DNA of 64,000 bases from positions 39,054,099-39,118,098 of the forward strand of contig CM038470.1 of NCBI GenBank assembly GCA_021464415.1. Reading direction: 5' to 3'. Positions 31,080 to 42,875 of the stretch are shown here, in pieces (within the stretch, counting starts at the first letter, position 1; every line of letters begins with the position of its first letter). A program made the translations under genes and the position numbers. The notes under the pieces were generated by a model, which worked only from the letters and a program-made list of their open reading frames with translations, ran no database searches and was not told the DNA's origin. Source of the stretch: Lonicera japonica (taxonomy: Eukaryota > Streptophyta > Magnoliopsida > Dipsacales > Caprifoliaceae).

Positions 31080-31217
31080 TCTTACTCTTGAAGTCTGGAA
31101 CAGTAATGTGAGGGGAGATGGACATAGCAAAGTGAGTGCTGAGATTCGTGTCGATGAAGACCGGTACCACTTCAACCTGTGCTGCTGTTGCTGCTACACT
31201 CGCACTCGAAGAATCCA
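31080..31217 (-). pseudogene. candidate captured first exon inside the CACTA element, product unknown
   Basis: Minus-strand ATG at 31215-31217 opens MDSSSASVAATAAQVEVVPV and continues through FIDTNLSTHFAMSI to a possible donor AAGAGTAAGA near 31090. Start context, an in-frame upstream leader and the donor resemble exon 1 of a plant gene. I do not recognise the family. It lies on the strand opposite to the GTPase fragment, so it would be a separate capture. Confidence 0.35.
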
Positions 31218-31299
31218 TTCTTTTCTTTTCTTTGATTGATTGATGCCCGCTGCTCTCACTCTTCCCTCCGACAACACTACATTCCAATACACGCTCCAA

Positions 31300-33141
31300 G
31301 GCTTTGTGTTCTTCGGGGGTCTTGCCAATGGGCCGGACCTGGTCTACCCTTATTAAAATGCCAATTTACTTCCACAAACCCCAACCATTACTCGTCACTC
31401 TCTTTATATCTAGAAATAAGATACTTGTATGATTCTACCAGGCTACTGTCATTTTCGTTGCACATATCAGTAACTTCATGTTTACTACTTTTATTGTGAA
31501 ATTTGGTACATTTGCTATTTTATTTTTTTCCTGTTTAATTTATAATTTAAGCTTACATACTCAAATTGTACATTGCTTTTTTGTGCATATCAAGGAAGTC
31601 TCACCAACAAAAAGAATTGGTTTACCTGCTTTAGTTGGTCGGGTTTCCTGTTGACGCCTTGACGACTTCTCTTGAGCATCCCATAAAAAGTACGCTACTC
31701 TCTCTCTCTCTATATATATATATATATCTCCATATCTCTCTACATAGACACGTGTATGTGTTTTCCCATACCTAATATATAGCTATGTCTATTTCTATAT
31801 ATACATGTTTTACAACAGCTGCATGTCTTTCTCTCTTTACACAGTAACACCTGTGGCATTACTGTCTTTATTTTTATCTAAAAACATATACTTTTTTAAG
31901 GTTGTTTGTGCTATATTTTCTGGCTCTAATATACATTGTTTTTGCTGCTATATAAATTATTTTAAGGCTTCGTTTGCCGCTGCTTGTACACTGCTTATAC
32001 ATTTGTACACTATACAAATATGCATCAATTTTCCAAGATTGTCTTCAACATTCCGGCTTACCTATTTGGAACAGATTGAATAATACTGGATTCTGGCGCC
32101 AACTAACTGTAAGTATCATTATATTAAGTACTCTAAATTGGTTTTAGTGATCTAAAACCATTGTAATTTTTTGGGTTTCCAGGCCCTGTAATTTACCCTT
32201 TTCCATACCATGCAAAAACCATAATCTGTGGTGGTCTTTGTTGCGCAGGGGAGTCTATTTATTTGGGGGGAGGGTTGATGCTGAAAGGGCTAGCTCTTTA
32301 TTAACTGAGGTGAGCAAACTATTTCAAGTTAATTATCATCTTGTCCTGTTTCTGTTCATATATAGCTGTTTGTTGGTTCTGTACTAGTCATAGAAGCTTT
32401 AAAGGGGTCATTGGTTGATTTTCGTTTGGGTTAGGATTCTGTTTGCTGTGTATTAATTTATAGTAAATGCAGATATTTTTGAAGTTGGGCTGTGTCTGCT
32501 GTTTTTTTTTTTTTTTTTTGTGTGAGTTTCTTCATGTTTGTAGCTTGCTTTGATTATGGTTTCTTGTACTTGAAATATTATTTCCTTTTAGTTATAAGTT
32601 CCTTAAAGCCGTAGATGGTTCTAGTATATGAAGTGGTATTTTTCAGGAAATCATAATTGGTTATAGTTGTGCGGAACTAATGCGAAATTTCGAAATGATT
32701 AAGCACTTGAAATTTATCCTTGTACAAGTAGTAGAGTGACTATGGTTGAGAATCATCTTTGAAATTCATGGCTCAAAGGAGAAAATATATGTTCTAGCTT
32801 CCACTTTGTACACTTCTTTGATTAGAATGGAGATTATGCTAACATACCTCGTAAATCCGTTGCACAAAAAAATAGAATCAACCCACAAAAAAATAAAATA
32901 AAATCTGACCATTGCCAGCTTTAATTGGTGTTTGATTGCATATATTTTTCATAGATCAAGTAATATGGTACAATTTGGTTGAGCTTAAGTTTTGTATTGT
33001 CTATGTAATGCCTAAACCATCTATCTCCCCCGTAAGTTTTTCTTTTCTCTTCCATGAAAATCTTTCTCAAAACAGCCTAATTTTATCATTCTCTTCTCTT
33101 AATTTCCACTTTGTTCTTGATGTGAAAGACAAAGTATGTAG
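31300..33141. other. CACTA interior, AT-rich, no gene recognised
   Basis: Contains (TC)n/(TA)n near 31698-31730 and a long T run near 32500. Short ORFs (31805-32083, 32936-33175) have no recognisable domain, and their composition is that of intron-like DNA. Confidence 0.4.
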
Positions 33142-33599
33142 GGACAGAGAAAGAACGAAAAAGGGTTTAATATAAGAGGAGTAGATCAAATGGACAAAAC
33201 ACTCTCCGTTAGAGGGGCTCGTATTTCGTTTAGTCTATGGAAAGTTGCAGGTATTTCCTTTTCCCTTTAAATTCCAATTTCCTTTCCTCCCTTTTTCCAG
33301 AGAAAATGAAATGACTAAATTTTTTTAAATTTGTGTAGGAGGCGATAGTTCTCACGATCATATTCCACTTGCTTGCAAAGACTCTGTAGCAACGATCTTC
33401 ATGTTTGATCTAACAAGTCGGTGTACATTAAATAGGTATGATTTGATTATATAATATATGTATAATTATTTTGATTGGTTTTTCTATTTTTCTTGGGAAT
33501 TCATTTGGATTTGCATTCTTTGGAAACTGAGGAATTTTCCATCTTATATGTGATTGCAGTTTACTTAGCTGGTATCAACAAGCGAGGAAATGGAATCAA
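33142..33599 (+). pseudogene. captured fragment of an SGP1/Spg1-Tem1-like small GTPase gene
   Basis: Three exons are joined by good GT-AG sites. The first is about 33142-33250 (start uncertain), containing QMDKTLSVRGARISFSLWKV; the others are 33339-33435, with HIPLACKDSVATIFMFDLTS, and 33560-33599, with WYQQARKWNQ. Splicing phases agree (phase 1 at the first junction, phase 2 at the second), and there are no stops. The residues match, from memory, the plant septum-promoting GTP-binding protein (SGP1) family, a Ras-like GTPase group related to yeast Spg1/Tem1. The N-terminal P-loop exons and the C-terminal half are not present nearby. It is a gene piece carried by the CACTA element, not a working gene. 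Confidence 0.8.
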
Positions 33600-35180
33600 G
33601 TAAATACATATACTTCTCTATTCCAAACTAAGTTGTGATAATTAACTGTAAATGTTGTGGGAGGGTTTGGTAACGAGAATGTAAGTGCGCTTGATTAGTA
33701 TGGTGCCGTGGTAAATGAATAGACAGTAATTTATAGTTCCACAATTTCAAGAATCTCCGAGGAGAACAAGAACAATCTGAATCTTTGAGATGGGCTCTAA
33801 TTTTCTTTCAAAACCGCATCCTTTCAAATATAACAATTATACAATATTGAGGGGTGTCTAGAGCTTGTGACTACTTATAAATAGCACAACTATACATTAA
33901 TTTCGATATACAACTACATGATCACGTTGGTTTTTGATGTTGTTCTAAAACTTTTTCTTGTTTTGCTTTTTAAGGGTCATTTCACTATATATATACAAGT
34001 GTTATGTGATAAAGGAAGAAGCCACTAATAGCAATTTGAGTGGCAGTGGGAGATGGACAAGATAAAGCAGCAACTCCTCTATTGTATAAATAGGCTGGTC
34101 TTTGATAAGGTCAGATGTGATTTTATCACTTTTGTCTATATTTTAATTCTGAATTTAAGTTTATAAATAACTTCCCTTTAAATGACTTAACTTCCCTTTC
34201 TTTCTTCGCTCTTTCATGGCTTAGATTGATACTTTTGCATATGCTTAGTGGCAAAGTTTAACATATATATTAACATGTTTATATAGATTCATTGGATTCT
34301 TTGTTTTCATATATGAATGAATTATATTAAGAAAATTCCAATTTCTGCCTTAAATTTAAATCATAATAGTAAGTTAATTTTCTTACTCCCGAATGCATGA
34401 AAATGTTCATAAAGACGAACTGATCTGATCCTTGTGTGGCTTGGTAGTCAACTTTATCCTTCACTTCCAATGTGAGCTAACTGAGGAAATGATTAATTAC
34501 AACAAATTAGGCTATATAATCAAGTTTCATGGCAGGAAACAAGTTCTAGAGGAGCTTAATTATGGGAATTACCATTCTTAATTTTTTTTTTCTTATATAT
34601 AATCAAATAGCATTAATTGAAGCAAGAGGTGTGTATTTGAGCTACTTATTATGTGATCACTCCTTCCATCTCAAATTAAGGATCCATCTCTTTTTTAAGA
34701 CCATTGATGTACGGAATCTCACCAATACGTAACAAATATTGTTCTACAATAATCACCACTGACCCTTTTCAATTTGGTCCCAGTCATCACTAATTATGTT
34801 GCAGTTAGTTTATCTTTAAAATAGTGCTAGAGCGTACATGGATTCTCAAGTTAGGACGGTGGGAATGTAATCGCAAGTATTTTGAGCAATAAAATAATTT
34901 ATACTTCTTTCTATATTTTCATGTTGGTATATTCTAAATCTTATCATGCAAATTTATACATGTGAAGCAGGCAGCTTTTATAAGGATAAAACTACTTTAT
35001 TTTCCTGAAACCCTTCTACATGGGAGGAAAGATGACGAGCTCAAGATTTTTGAACGTTTTGATGGTCCAATTATGAAAGGATATTGTTCTTTTCCTCAGT
35101 AAGCTCATGGTTGAATTGGCTCAAAGGGTTAATGCTGATAATATTTGTATATACATGTTATTGATTTTGTTTGCTCCATA
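33600..35180. other. CACTA interior, right part, no gene recognised
   Basis: AT-rich sequence without a domain. The next GTPase exon, which should start with a threonine-alanine-isoleucine-like stretch, was not found in this interval. Confidence 0.4.
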
Positions 35181-35451
35181 TTAATTATATCCCTTTTGGT
35201 AATTCCTCAATATCCATGGTAATTATAATGAGAATTTGGTTTGTGTGATTGTAATAGAATGAGAATGTACACGTTTCTGTGATTATAATTGTAATGAGAA
35301 TTTGGTTTATATGAATGTAATATAATGAGAATATGTTTTGTGTGATTGCAATAAACTGAGAATGTGGTTGGGATTGTATTGCAGGTATATATATTAGAAA
35401 TTTTGGGAATTTCCATTTTTGCATATATTTTTTTAAAATTAAAATTAAAAT

Positions 35452-35850
35452 TGTCACGGTTCAAAACCGTGACAATTGTCAGAAAATGGGAAAAACCTTG
35501 GCTCGGATGTCGACCGAAACAACATGCAGTGCACACGGCTAATATTGTCACGGTTTATAACCGTGACAATTTGGAGGACCAAGGCACAAATTGTGTCGGT
35601 TGTAAACCGTGACAAACTTAAAACTTGTGTCGGTCTTAAACCGAAATAAATATTTGGTTTGTTTCGGTTCAAAACCGTGTTAAAGAGTCCCGTTACCGTG
35701 CATCAGATCTCTTTAAAAAACCGTGACAATTGGTTGTTGTAACGGTTCTTAACCGAAATATTTTTCTTTGTCACCGCTCTAATTGTCACGGCTTTAAACC
35801 GTAACAAGTGGCCTTTGTCACGGTTTAAAACCGTGACAATTCGGGTATTT
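35452..35850. repeat. right subterminal repeats of the CACTA element
   Basis: At least eight copies of a hairpin-type motif such as GTCACGGTTCAAAACCGTGA, TGTCGGT...AACCG and GTCACGG(T/C)TTAAAACCGT occur in 400 bp. They are denser than at the left end. They mirror the left cluster and are the likely transposase-binding zone. Confidence 0.85.
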
Positions 35851-35863
35851 TGGTGTAGTGACG

Positions 35864-37227
35864 ATTCATGACTCTCGGGTGAATCTCAATGTGCTGATAC
35901 TTGAATCAAAATATACCCTTTCTGGCACATAAATTTCGTCGTGTTTCAGGCGATGCAATCCACGACAGCCCCTTTCCCTTTGGCCAGGCGACACGATACA
36001 TCAATCTTTTCCTTTCGCCAACCCTCAGTACCGCATAACCCTCGGTGGCACACTACCCTCAGTGTATCGGACTTCACGTGGGGAGTTTAGACATTTCGTC
36101 GAGTCCAAATGATCGTAGTGGAAAAGTGTTCTTAAGGTTTTCCCATTTCTCAGGGAGAAGTGAAAGAATGTTCTTGGTTTTGTGATGTATCCCTTCGTGG
36201 GGATTGATGCTAAAAGAAACTTCCATCTTTGGAAAATGTGAACAGGATTCCCTTCGTGGGGAATGTGTGAAGAATTCCTATCTTTGGAAAAGAAAAGATT
36301 CCCATCGTGGGGAATGCGAAGAATTCCAACTTTGAGGAATTCGGAAAAAATTTCCATCGTGGGGAAGACGTGGAGTCGTTATTTCCTATCGTGGGGAAAG
36401 GGGTTTCGGAGAAATTCCCATCGTGGGGAATGCGAAAAATTCCAACTTTGAGGAATTCGAAAAAAATTTCTATCATGGGGAACACGTGGAGTCGTTATTT
36501 CCCATCGTGGAGAAAGGGGTTTTGGAGAAATTCCCATCGTGGGGAATGCGAAGAATTCCTGCCTTGAGGAATTCAAAAAATTCCCATCGTGGGAAACATG
36601 TGGAGTCGTTATTTCCCATCGTGGGGAAAGGGGTTTCAGAGAAATTCCCATCGTGGGGAATGCGAAAAATTCCTGCCTTGAGTAATTCGAAAAAATTCCC
36701 ATCGTGGGGAACACGTGAAGTCGTTATTTCCCATCGTGGGGAAAGGGGTTTCGAAGAAATTCCCATCATGGGGAATGCGAAGAATTCCAACTTTGAGGAA
36801 TTCGAAAAATTCTACTAATACTATCTCGTTGCCATGGTTCCATTACTCAGACACTGCTTTATTGATTTTTTTCAAAAATGATATATTAGAGAGAACTGCT
36901 TACAAGTTGAAGTGCTTTTTATCTTTTCCATTCCTTTTCACCCTCAATTTTGACCTCTGGCGTTTATTGGGGAATCAGACTTTTTGAATCAACTTTTTCT
37001 AAAAACTTTTGGACCACTGTGCATGGATTTTTGGGATTTGGCGTCTCTCTACCCTCAGTTTTCCTCTCTTCGGTCATGGGGATAGAATTTCACTTGGATT
37101 TCTCAATCAACCTCAAGCTACCCTCTGATTTTTTCACGAGGAAGATGCTGGTCCTGTATCGTTTTATGTTTTTCTTTACCCTTATTGCTCCCTCTTTTAT
37201 AATCGAACATTTGCATGTTAATTGATG
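35864..37227 (-). other. element B interior, right part
   Basis: Sequence continues from 28170 after the ACG duplication. It holds a family-specific tandem array (36180-36820) and then spacer with ATCGTTTTATGTTTTT near 37159, shared with element A at about 9080. It ends near 37227, where element C LTR sequence starts without a proper terminus. No coding sequence was recognised. Confidence 0.6.
36180..36820. repeat. tandem array of element B, unit about 115 bp
   Basis: The phrase ACGTGGAGTCGTTATTTCC (with small changes) recurs at about 36369, 36486, 36600 and 36716, giving periods of 114-117 bp. Each unit contains several copies of TTCCCATCGTGGGGAA, itself a near-palindrome. Long ORFs on both strands across it are repeat artefacts. 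Confidence 0.85.
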
Positions 37228-38703
37228 TTATTGCGTATCGGTCCATAGTTTTAGGAAAAAACGGGATTTTAGGGTGGGGATGAAAACCATGTGCTTCTTA
37301 TTTTGCCCTTCGATTTTAGAAATCAATGTGTGTGATTTGAAAGATGATTTTGATAATGAAAGGTAGGAAAACAAGTGTTTTTGTAAAGATTTTGTGCTTT
37401 TCGGAAGCTAATTCGATGTGGAATCTAATATTCGGCAATCCTCGAGATTTGTTCGTCAATAGTGTACCACAGTTTAATAATTTAAACCGGCATTAACGAA
37501 TCTAGTGCTCTCATATTGGATATTTAGGTAAGCATCGCGATTTATAGATTAAATCGGATACAAATGTGTACTGATTCCTTCGTAAATCGAGACTGATAAA
37601 ACTAAGATTTTATGCAATTAAATGATAAAAATATGTTTAAAATAGTTTACAGCTCGTTCTACGCCTTCAGCTTTGAAAACGGGGTTTAAATATGAAATAT
37701 GGAGTGATTTTGAGATAAACAGCAATTTTTACATGCAATTGATCAATTATAATTGATAAAATAAGGACAGATAAAGAATTAAAGCCAAATTAATATAAAA
37801 AATACCTAAGAGCCTCGAAAATAGTAGAATACTATTTCAGAGCACTGTTCTCGAAGTCCCGGAGCTGATTGATGCCTCAAATGGGGAAAGTGCAGGTGTA
37901 TTTATAGCAGTAGAATAATTATGGGCCGGGCTGGAAGTGCATGTCCGCGGACAAGGGGCTTGTTCGCGGACAAAGGGTATGTCCTTGTCCGCGGACAAAC
38001 CCCTATTTTACACGTGTGACGGTTTTTCCAATTCCCGAAGATCTGACTGTCGGATCGAGCTGATTTTTTTAATATGCTATTCGCAGTAACATTTCCCATA
38101 TCTCTACAAAATTTCATAATTTTAGGAGGTCGGGAAGTACCAAAACAAAAAATCGGCTAGGAAGGGTTTGTCCGCGGACAAGGGGTGTCTGCGGACAAGC
38201 CCCTGATTACACGTGCAATGGTTTTTTCGCAATTCTTGTCAAAATAAACATCGGATTAATTTGAATTTTTTAACATGTTGTTCCCCATGATATACCCTTT
38301 CTACTGACCAAATTTGAGCTCATTTAAACTTCGGGAAGGTTGTCTTTTGATTACCCGAAGTAGACTCTCGATTTTTTGAATTCCCGGAGATCCAACTATC
38401 AGATTGAGATCATTTTTGAGTATGTTTCCCTTTTTGGCAATGTCAAATAACCCTTAAAGTTTGAGGATGATTAGAAATGAGAAATTCTCCTTTCACAAGT
38501 TTCCAGGAGTTTTGACGGTTTTCAGCTCTGGCGGCTTCCGGTAATTCTCGTAACTTCTCATCTGGGTATCGATTTGGCTTCCTTATTTTACTTGTATTAC
38601 ATGTATGTGGTATGTGTGCATCTAAGAATGCTTGTGCATGCATGTGTGCTCATTTTCTTAGAGTTCGTGATTCTTGCGGGGGTCGCAAAATGAGGTGTTC
38701 ACA
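37228..38703 (-). repeat. LTR of element C (Tat-type), truncated on its left side
   Basis: The right terminus GAGGTGTTCACA at 38703 is followed by the polypurine-type sequence TACCCTCTGG. The left side lacks the expected TGTGAGAATCC start and joins element B interior near 37227. The order of blocks follows LTR A loosely: AAAACGGGA, then (A/T)ATTCGATGTGGAATC, then CTCGA...AATAGTAG, then the TATA region. A minus-strand TATA box and a TGTCCGCGGACA cluster mark its promoter. Confidence 0.7.
37899..38197 (-). promoter_or_regulatory. element C LTR promoter: TATA box and TGTCCGCGGACA palindromes
   Basis: CTATAAATA on the minus strand (37899-37907) is preceded in the direction of transcription by TGTCCGCGGACA at 37942-37953, 37986-37997 and 38169-38180, plus variants TGTTCGCGGACA (37961-37972) and TGTCTGCGGACA (38186-38197). 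The outer TGTC...GACA is the same as in element A; the inner four bases are CGCG instead of GCGC. Variants again differ by single C-to-T transitions. Confidence 0.8.
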
Positions 38704-38879
38704 TACCCTCTGGGCCTGGGTTCTTTGTGGATAAAAAAAACTAGGACGACAAGGAGAACGCATCATTTTTCGGCATTCGCATGAATCAAGTGATATTTTG
38801 AAAACAATGCTATACGAATGATGTCGTGCTAAGCTATTTATCTCCTCTTAGGAAGGATGGGTGATTTGGAACATGCCCC
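38704..38879 (-). other. element C polypurine region and short spacer
   Basis: TACCCTCTGGGCCTGGG follows the LTR end as in elements A and B. No coding signal. Confidence 0.5.
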
Positions 38880-39995
38880 GTGCTGTATTGTGACTTTGTT
38901 CTGCTGTACTCCCTCTGGCTGGGGAGGTTTTGTCAATGATATTAGTCGGGTGTTGAGCTGATGTACTCCCATCGGTAGGGATAGTTCTATCAACAATTTG
39001 ATTAGGGCGTTGAGCTAATGTACTCCCATCGGTAGGGACGGTTCTGTCAACGATTTGATTAGGTATTGAGCTGATGTACTCCCATCGGTAGGGACGGTTC
39101 TGTCAACAATTTGATTGGGTGGTGAGCTGATTTACTCCCATCGGCGGGTTGGTTCTGTCAATAATTTGATTGGGCCGTTAGGCTGATGTACTCCCATCGG
39201 TAGGGACGGTTCTGTCAACAATTTGATTGGGTGTTTAGCTGATGCACTCCCATCGGTAGGGACGGTTCTGTCAACAATTTGATTGGGGCATTGAGCTGAT
39301 GTACTCCCATCGGTAAAGACGATTTTGTCAACGACTTGATTGGGTGTTGAGCTGGTGTACTCCCATCGGTAGGGACGATTCTGTCAACGATTTGATTGGG
39401 TGTTTAGCTGATGTACCCCCATCGGTAAGGATGGTTCTGTCAACAATTTGATTGGGGCGTTGAGCTGATGTACTCCCATAGGTAGGGACAGTTCTGTCAA
39501 CAATTTGATTGGGTGTTGAGCTGATGTACTCCCATCGGTAGGGATGGTTCTGTCAACAATTTGATTGGGGTGTTGAGCTGATGTACTCCCATCGGTAGGG
39601 ACGGTTCTGTAAATAATTTGATTGGGGCGTTAAGCTGATGTACTCCCATCGGTAGGGACGGTTCTGTCAACGATTTGATTAAGTGTTTAGCTGATGTACT
39701 CCCATCGATAGGGACGGTTCTGTCAACAATTTGATTGGGGCATTGAGCTGATGTACTCCCATCGGTAGGGACGGTTCTGTCAACGATTTGATTGGGTGTT
39801 TAGCTGATGTATTCCCATCGGTAGGGATGGTTCTGTCAACAATTTGATTAGGGCGTTGAGCTGATGTACTCTCATCAGTAGGGACGGTTCTGTCAATGAT
39901 TTGACTGGTGCGTTAAGCTGATGTACTCCCATCGGTAGGGATGGTTCTGTTAACAATTTTACTTGAGCGTTGAGCTGATGTACTCCCGTCGGTAG
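38880..39995. repeat. tandem array of element C, unit 56-57 bp, first part
   Basis: About 20 copies of a unit with GATGTACTCCCATCGGTAGG and GGTTCTGTCAACAATTTGAT. It lies next to the 3' LTR as the arrays do in A and B. It is split by the solo LTR inserted at 39996 and resumes at 42729. Confidence 0.92.
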
Positions 39996-42728
39996 TGTTA
40001 CATCCCGTGTTTCGTTTTCGAGTTAATCATCTTCTTAAGCCCGGTTAAGGCTTAATCTCCGTTAGGGCATTAACTTTTGGTTTCGAACCCTTTCTAGTTG
40101 ATCCAACACTTTTAGCTTATCATATTAGGTATCTTGAGTCTTCGAGAACAATCATTTTGTAATTCGGGCGGTTCGAATTGAAATCGAGATATTAATTGCG
40201 TGTTTCTACTTTACGCGATTAAATAATTTTTTAGCTAACTTTGAGATATCGTAGTTTCTCCGTTTCTTATCCGGTTAAGTCCACGTTTGTGCGTATGTCT
40301 AGATTTTTATCTTATCTACAACTTTCGTGTTTTGACCGAAAGCCAATTCATGCTCCTCGTTGGTCAAAACAGTGTACGAAGTAGGTCGGTCAACAAAATC
40401 TGATCGTTCAGCAACGTCCTGGCAGAGCGCTATCTTCGACGAATTTCTGAGAATTATTCATCAATAATTTGGGAAAACTTCCTATTAAGAAGTTGTATAT
40501 CTTTAAAATACCTTTCCATGGACATAAAGATCACCCAAATCGGAGTTCCGAGCGAAAAGTTATGACCGAAATACAAACAGTGCTCCAGACCTAAAAGTGC
40601 TAAAGCGCGGACCGGTATGGCCTTTTTGTGGACCGGTCCGGCAGAAAATCTGGGCCCGTCCAGAACACTTTAAAGCGTCATTTTCATCCCCTTTTGTCAC
40701 AATTTCGACCTCAACCCTTAGAACACCCTAGAGAGAGTTGAGAGCTTATTTTTAGGAGGTGTTTGAGCAATCATTGGGCATCCATCCTCCATACTCCAAA
40801 TCTCCACCAAATCATCCCTAACCCATCACTATTCATCATCTTCCTCATCCTCCATTCATGGAGCTTGAAGCTATTTTGGGGATATTCGAAATTGACTTGA
40901 TTCGGCTCAATCCTCTGCTTAATTTTCGAAGTTAAAGCTTCAATAAGGTGGGAATCTCCCATTTTCTCTCATTCTTTGAATTTACTCCTTGCTAGAGAGA
41001 TAATGTAGCCTTTCGGTATCAAAATCACTATTTTCTCTGCAAGCGTTAGGATAAATTCATATTTTTATGATATGAGCTTGCATTTAGTTGTTTACAACAC
41101 TAATTTTGATGAATGTCAAGGTTGATTATCATGAATGTTGGTATTTATGGACTGTTTTGTGATTTTGGTACCGAAATTACTAGAAATCAACCCATGTAGA
41201 TCTAATACTCACTAAACTACATGTTTTTCTTAAATTTCCAGAATATTTTGCCTCTAAATACATGATTATAGCCTGTAGTTAGATATGAATGTGGTGATTT
41301 GTGAATTTTCTAAGGTGTAGTGTTACCCCACTTGCTAGTTTGGATTAAACTCATGAAATTGGACGATTTTGGCAAATGTTAATACAAAGCATGGATAACA
41401 TGAGCATGTAAATTAAATTCTGAATATACATAGTATTTCATTGTCTCTTAAATTATGTTTAGACATGTTAATTGGTGGGTTGTTGCCTTACCAAGTGGTC
41501 TAGAATTACATCAAATTGTTTTTCACTTGAAATGACATAGATTGAATGAAGAGTATAAGTAATGGTGCAATGCATAACTTAAATAAATCTGAGAATTTTG
41601 ACCATTAATTGATGGTTTTTACTAAATTATGGTGTTGGTCCTTTTTCAAGATTGTACAAATGAACTTTGTTGGGAAAGATAGTATGATTTTGCCAAAAGT
41701 AGTATATTAAACCCATGAATTGGCATTTGTATTATTATTGTGAAGTTAAGAAAATTATTCATGAGAACTGTTGAGATAATTGTTTTAACTTTATTCATGG
41801 GTTATTGCTATTTTAATTATTAAAATAAATCCCTGGGCATTACTACTACCGTTCGATATTGATATATTAAGATTGTTGGAACCAGATAAGCACCGGTATA
41901 TAAATGCTTGAGTTATGTTATTGCACAGACCCATGGTAAAGATGGGGTGCTAGAAATCTGGTTACCAGTGCACAGACCCACGGTAAAGGTGGGGTGCGTT
42001 TGTGAGTATCTTATTCCGTCTAGTACCGGTATTAGGTCGAGGAGGAGGAGGAGGTGGGGGAATTGTGTTATGAGCAGTACAATGGGATTGTACCTTGGGT
42101 TATGGTTGTTTGAGGTAGGTCAGTATGCCGGGGCGGACCAACTTATTTTTAATTGTATAAATCATTGACTATTTTACAAGCTGAACTTTGATAACTACTG
42201 TTCTATAACATGAAGTTTGTAGACATTGGTTTCTTGCATATGAATTGCATTTTTCCTTTCCCCTATGGTTCCCACTAGGCTAGCACTGGCTCATTCCCTC
42301 GTTTCTCATTGCAGGTATTTCTTGTAGCTTTTTGTTGCGTTCACGGGGAAGAGTGCGGGATTTTCGTAGTCCTCTGATACCATGAGTCGTGTTTAGTATT
42401 TTTCTAGTTATTGGGCATTAACTGCATGTATCATGTGTCTATTTAATTTGTAAATAGATGATTATTAATTATTTTTACTTTAGAAAACAATTGAGATTTG
42501 TATTATAATATTTTTCTTTTCCATGAAGGATTTGAACTTGTAAAGTTGTATTCTTTAAATTTTTCAACAGGATTGGTATATTGTATATACAGAGGCATCA
42601 TGCTGAATTTTCGTGAAATTTTAGAATTTTATACTATGTTGCATTTAATCTTATTAATTTGCCTATATTTTTAGCTGTTATTAGAGACAGCATCCGTTAA
42701 CGCCTGCTTTTAAAGGCGGGTTGTTACA
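39996..42728 (+). mobile_element. solo LTR of a long-LTR retrotransposon, 2733 bp
   Basis: It begins TGTTACATCCCG and ends GGGTTGTTACA, with perfect duplication GGTAG at 39991-39995 and 42729-42733. It is homologous in reverse orientation to 58085-61629 (2.72 kb without its nested Cassandra). For example, a stretch about ACCTTTCCATGGACATAAAG at 40510 has its complement near 60366. No protein domain, internal LTR pair or primer site was seen. GGACCGGTCC at 40630-40639 and GGACCGGTATGG at 40608 mark a possible promoter array. The probable source is a chromovirus with very long LTRs (Tekay/Del-like), an inference. Confidence 0.88.
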
Positions 42729-42875
42729 GGTAGGGACAGTTCTGTCAACGATTTGCTTAGAGCGTTGAGCTGATGTACTCCCATCAGTAGGGACGGTTCC
42801 GTCAACGATTTGATTGGAGCTTTGAGCTGATGTACTCCCATCAATAGGGACGGTTCTATCAACAATTTGATTGGG
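42729..42875. repeat. tandem array of element C, continued
   Basis: The 56-57 bp unit resumes with the second GGTAG copy and runs for about 2.5 units. Confidence 0.9.

Larger units (their letters stand above)
28171..35860. mobile_element. CACTA (En/Spm-type) DNA transposon, non-autonomous, carrying gene fragments
   Basis: The ends are CACTACACCAAA at 28171 and its complement TTTTGGTGTAGTG ending at 35860. The duplication is ACG on both sides (28168-28170 and 35861-35863). Three-base duplication and CACTACACC termini define the superfamily. Both subterminal regions are packed with inverted copies of a motif containing CGGTTT and AACCG. No transposase-like reading frame was recognised in the 7.7 kb, so the element is probably non-autonomous. 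The interior is AT rich with microsatellites and carries at least one captured host gene segment. Confidence 0.92.

Noticed and set aside
36025..36818. Multiple 90-130 residue frames on both strands
   Set aside because: They are products of the roughly 115-bp tandem repeat lacking stop codons; no domain and no start or splice context.
38880..39995. Regular repeat with slightly variable segments, CRISPR-like at first sight
   Set aside because: Units are adjacent and 56-57 bp long with only point differences; no spacers, and the context is a plant retrotransposon.
41908..42168. 86-residue frame inside the 39996 solo LTR
   Set aside because: It includes a repeated CACAGACCCA(T/C)GGTAAA phrase and has no domain; the homologous solo LTR at 58085 does not keep it open.
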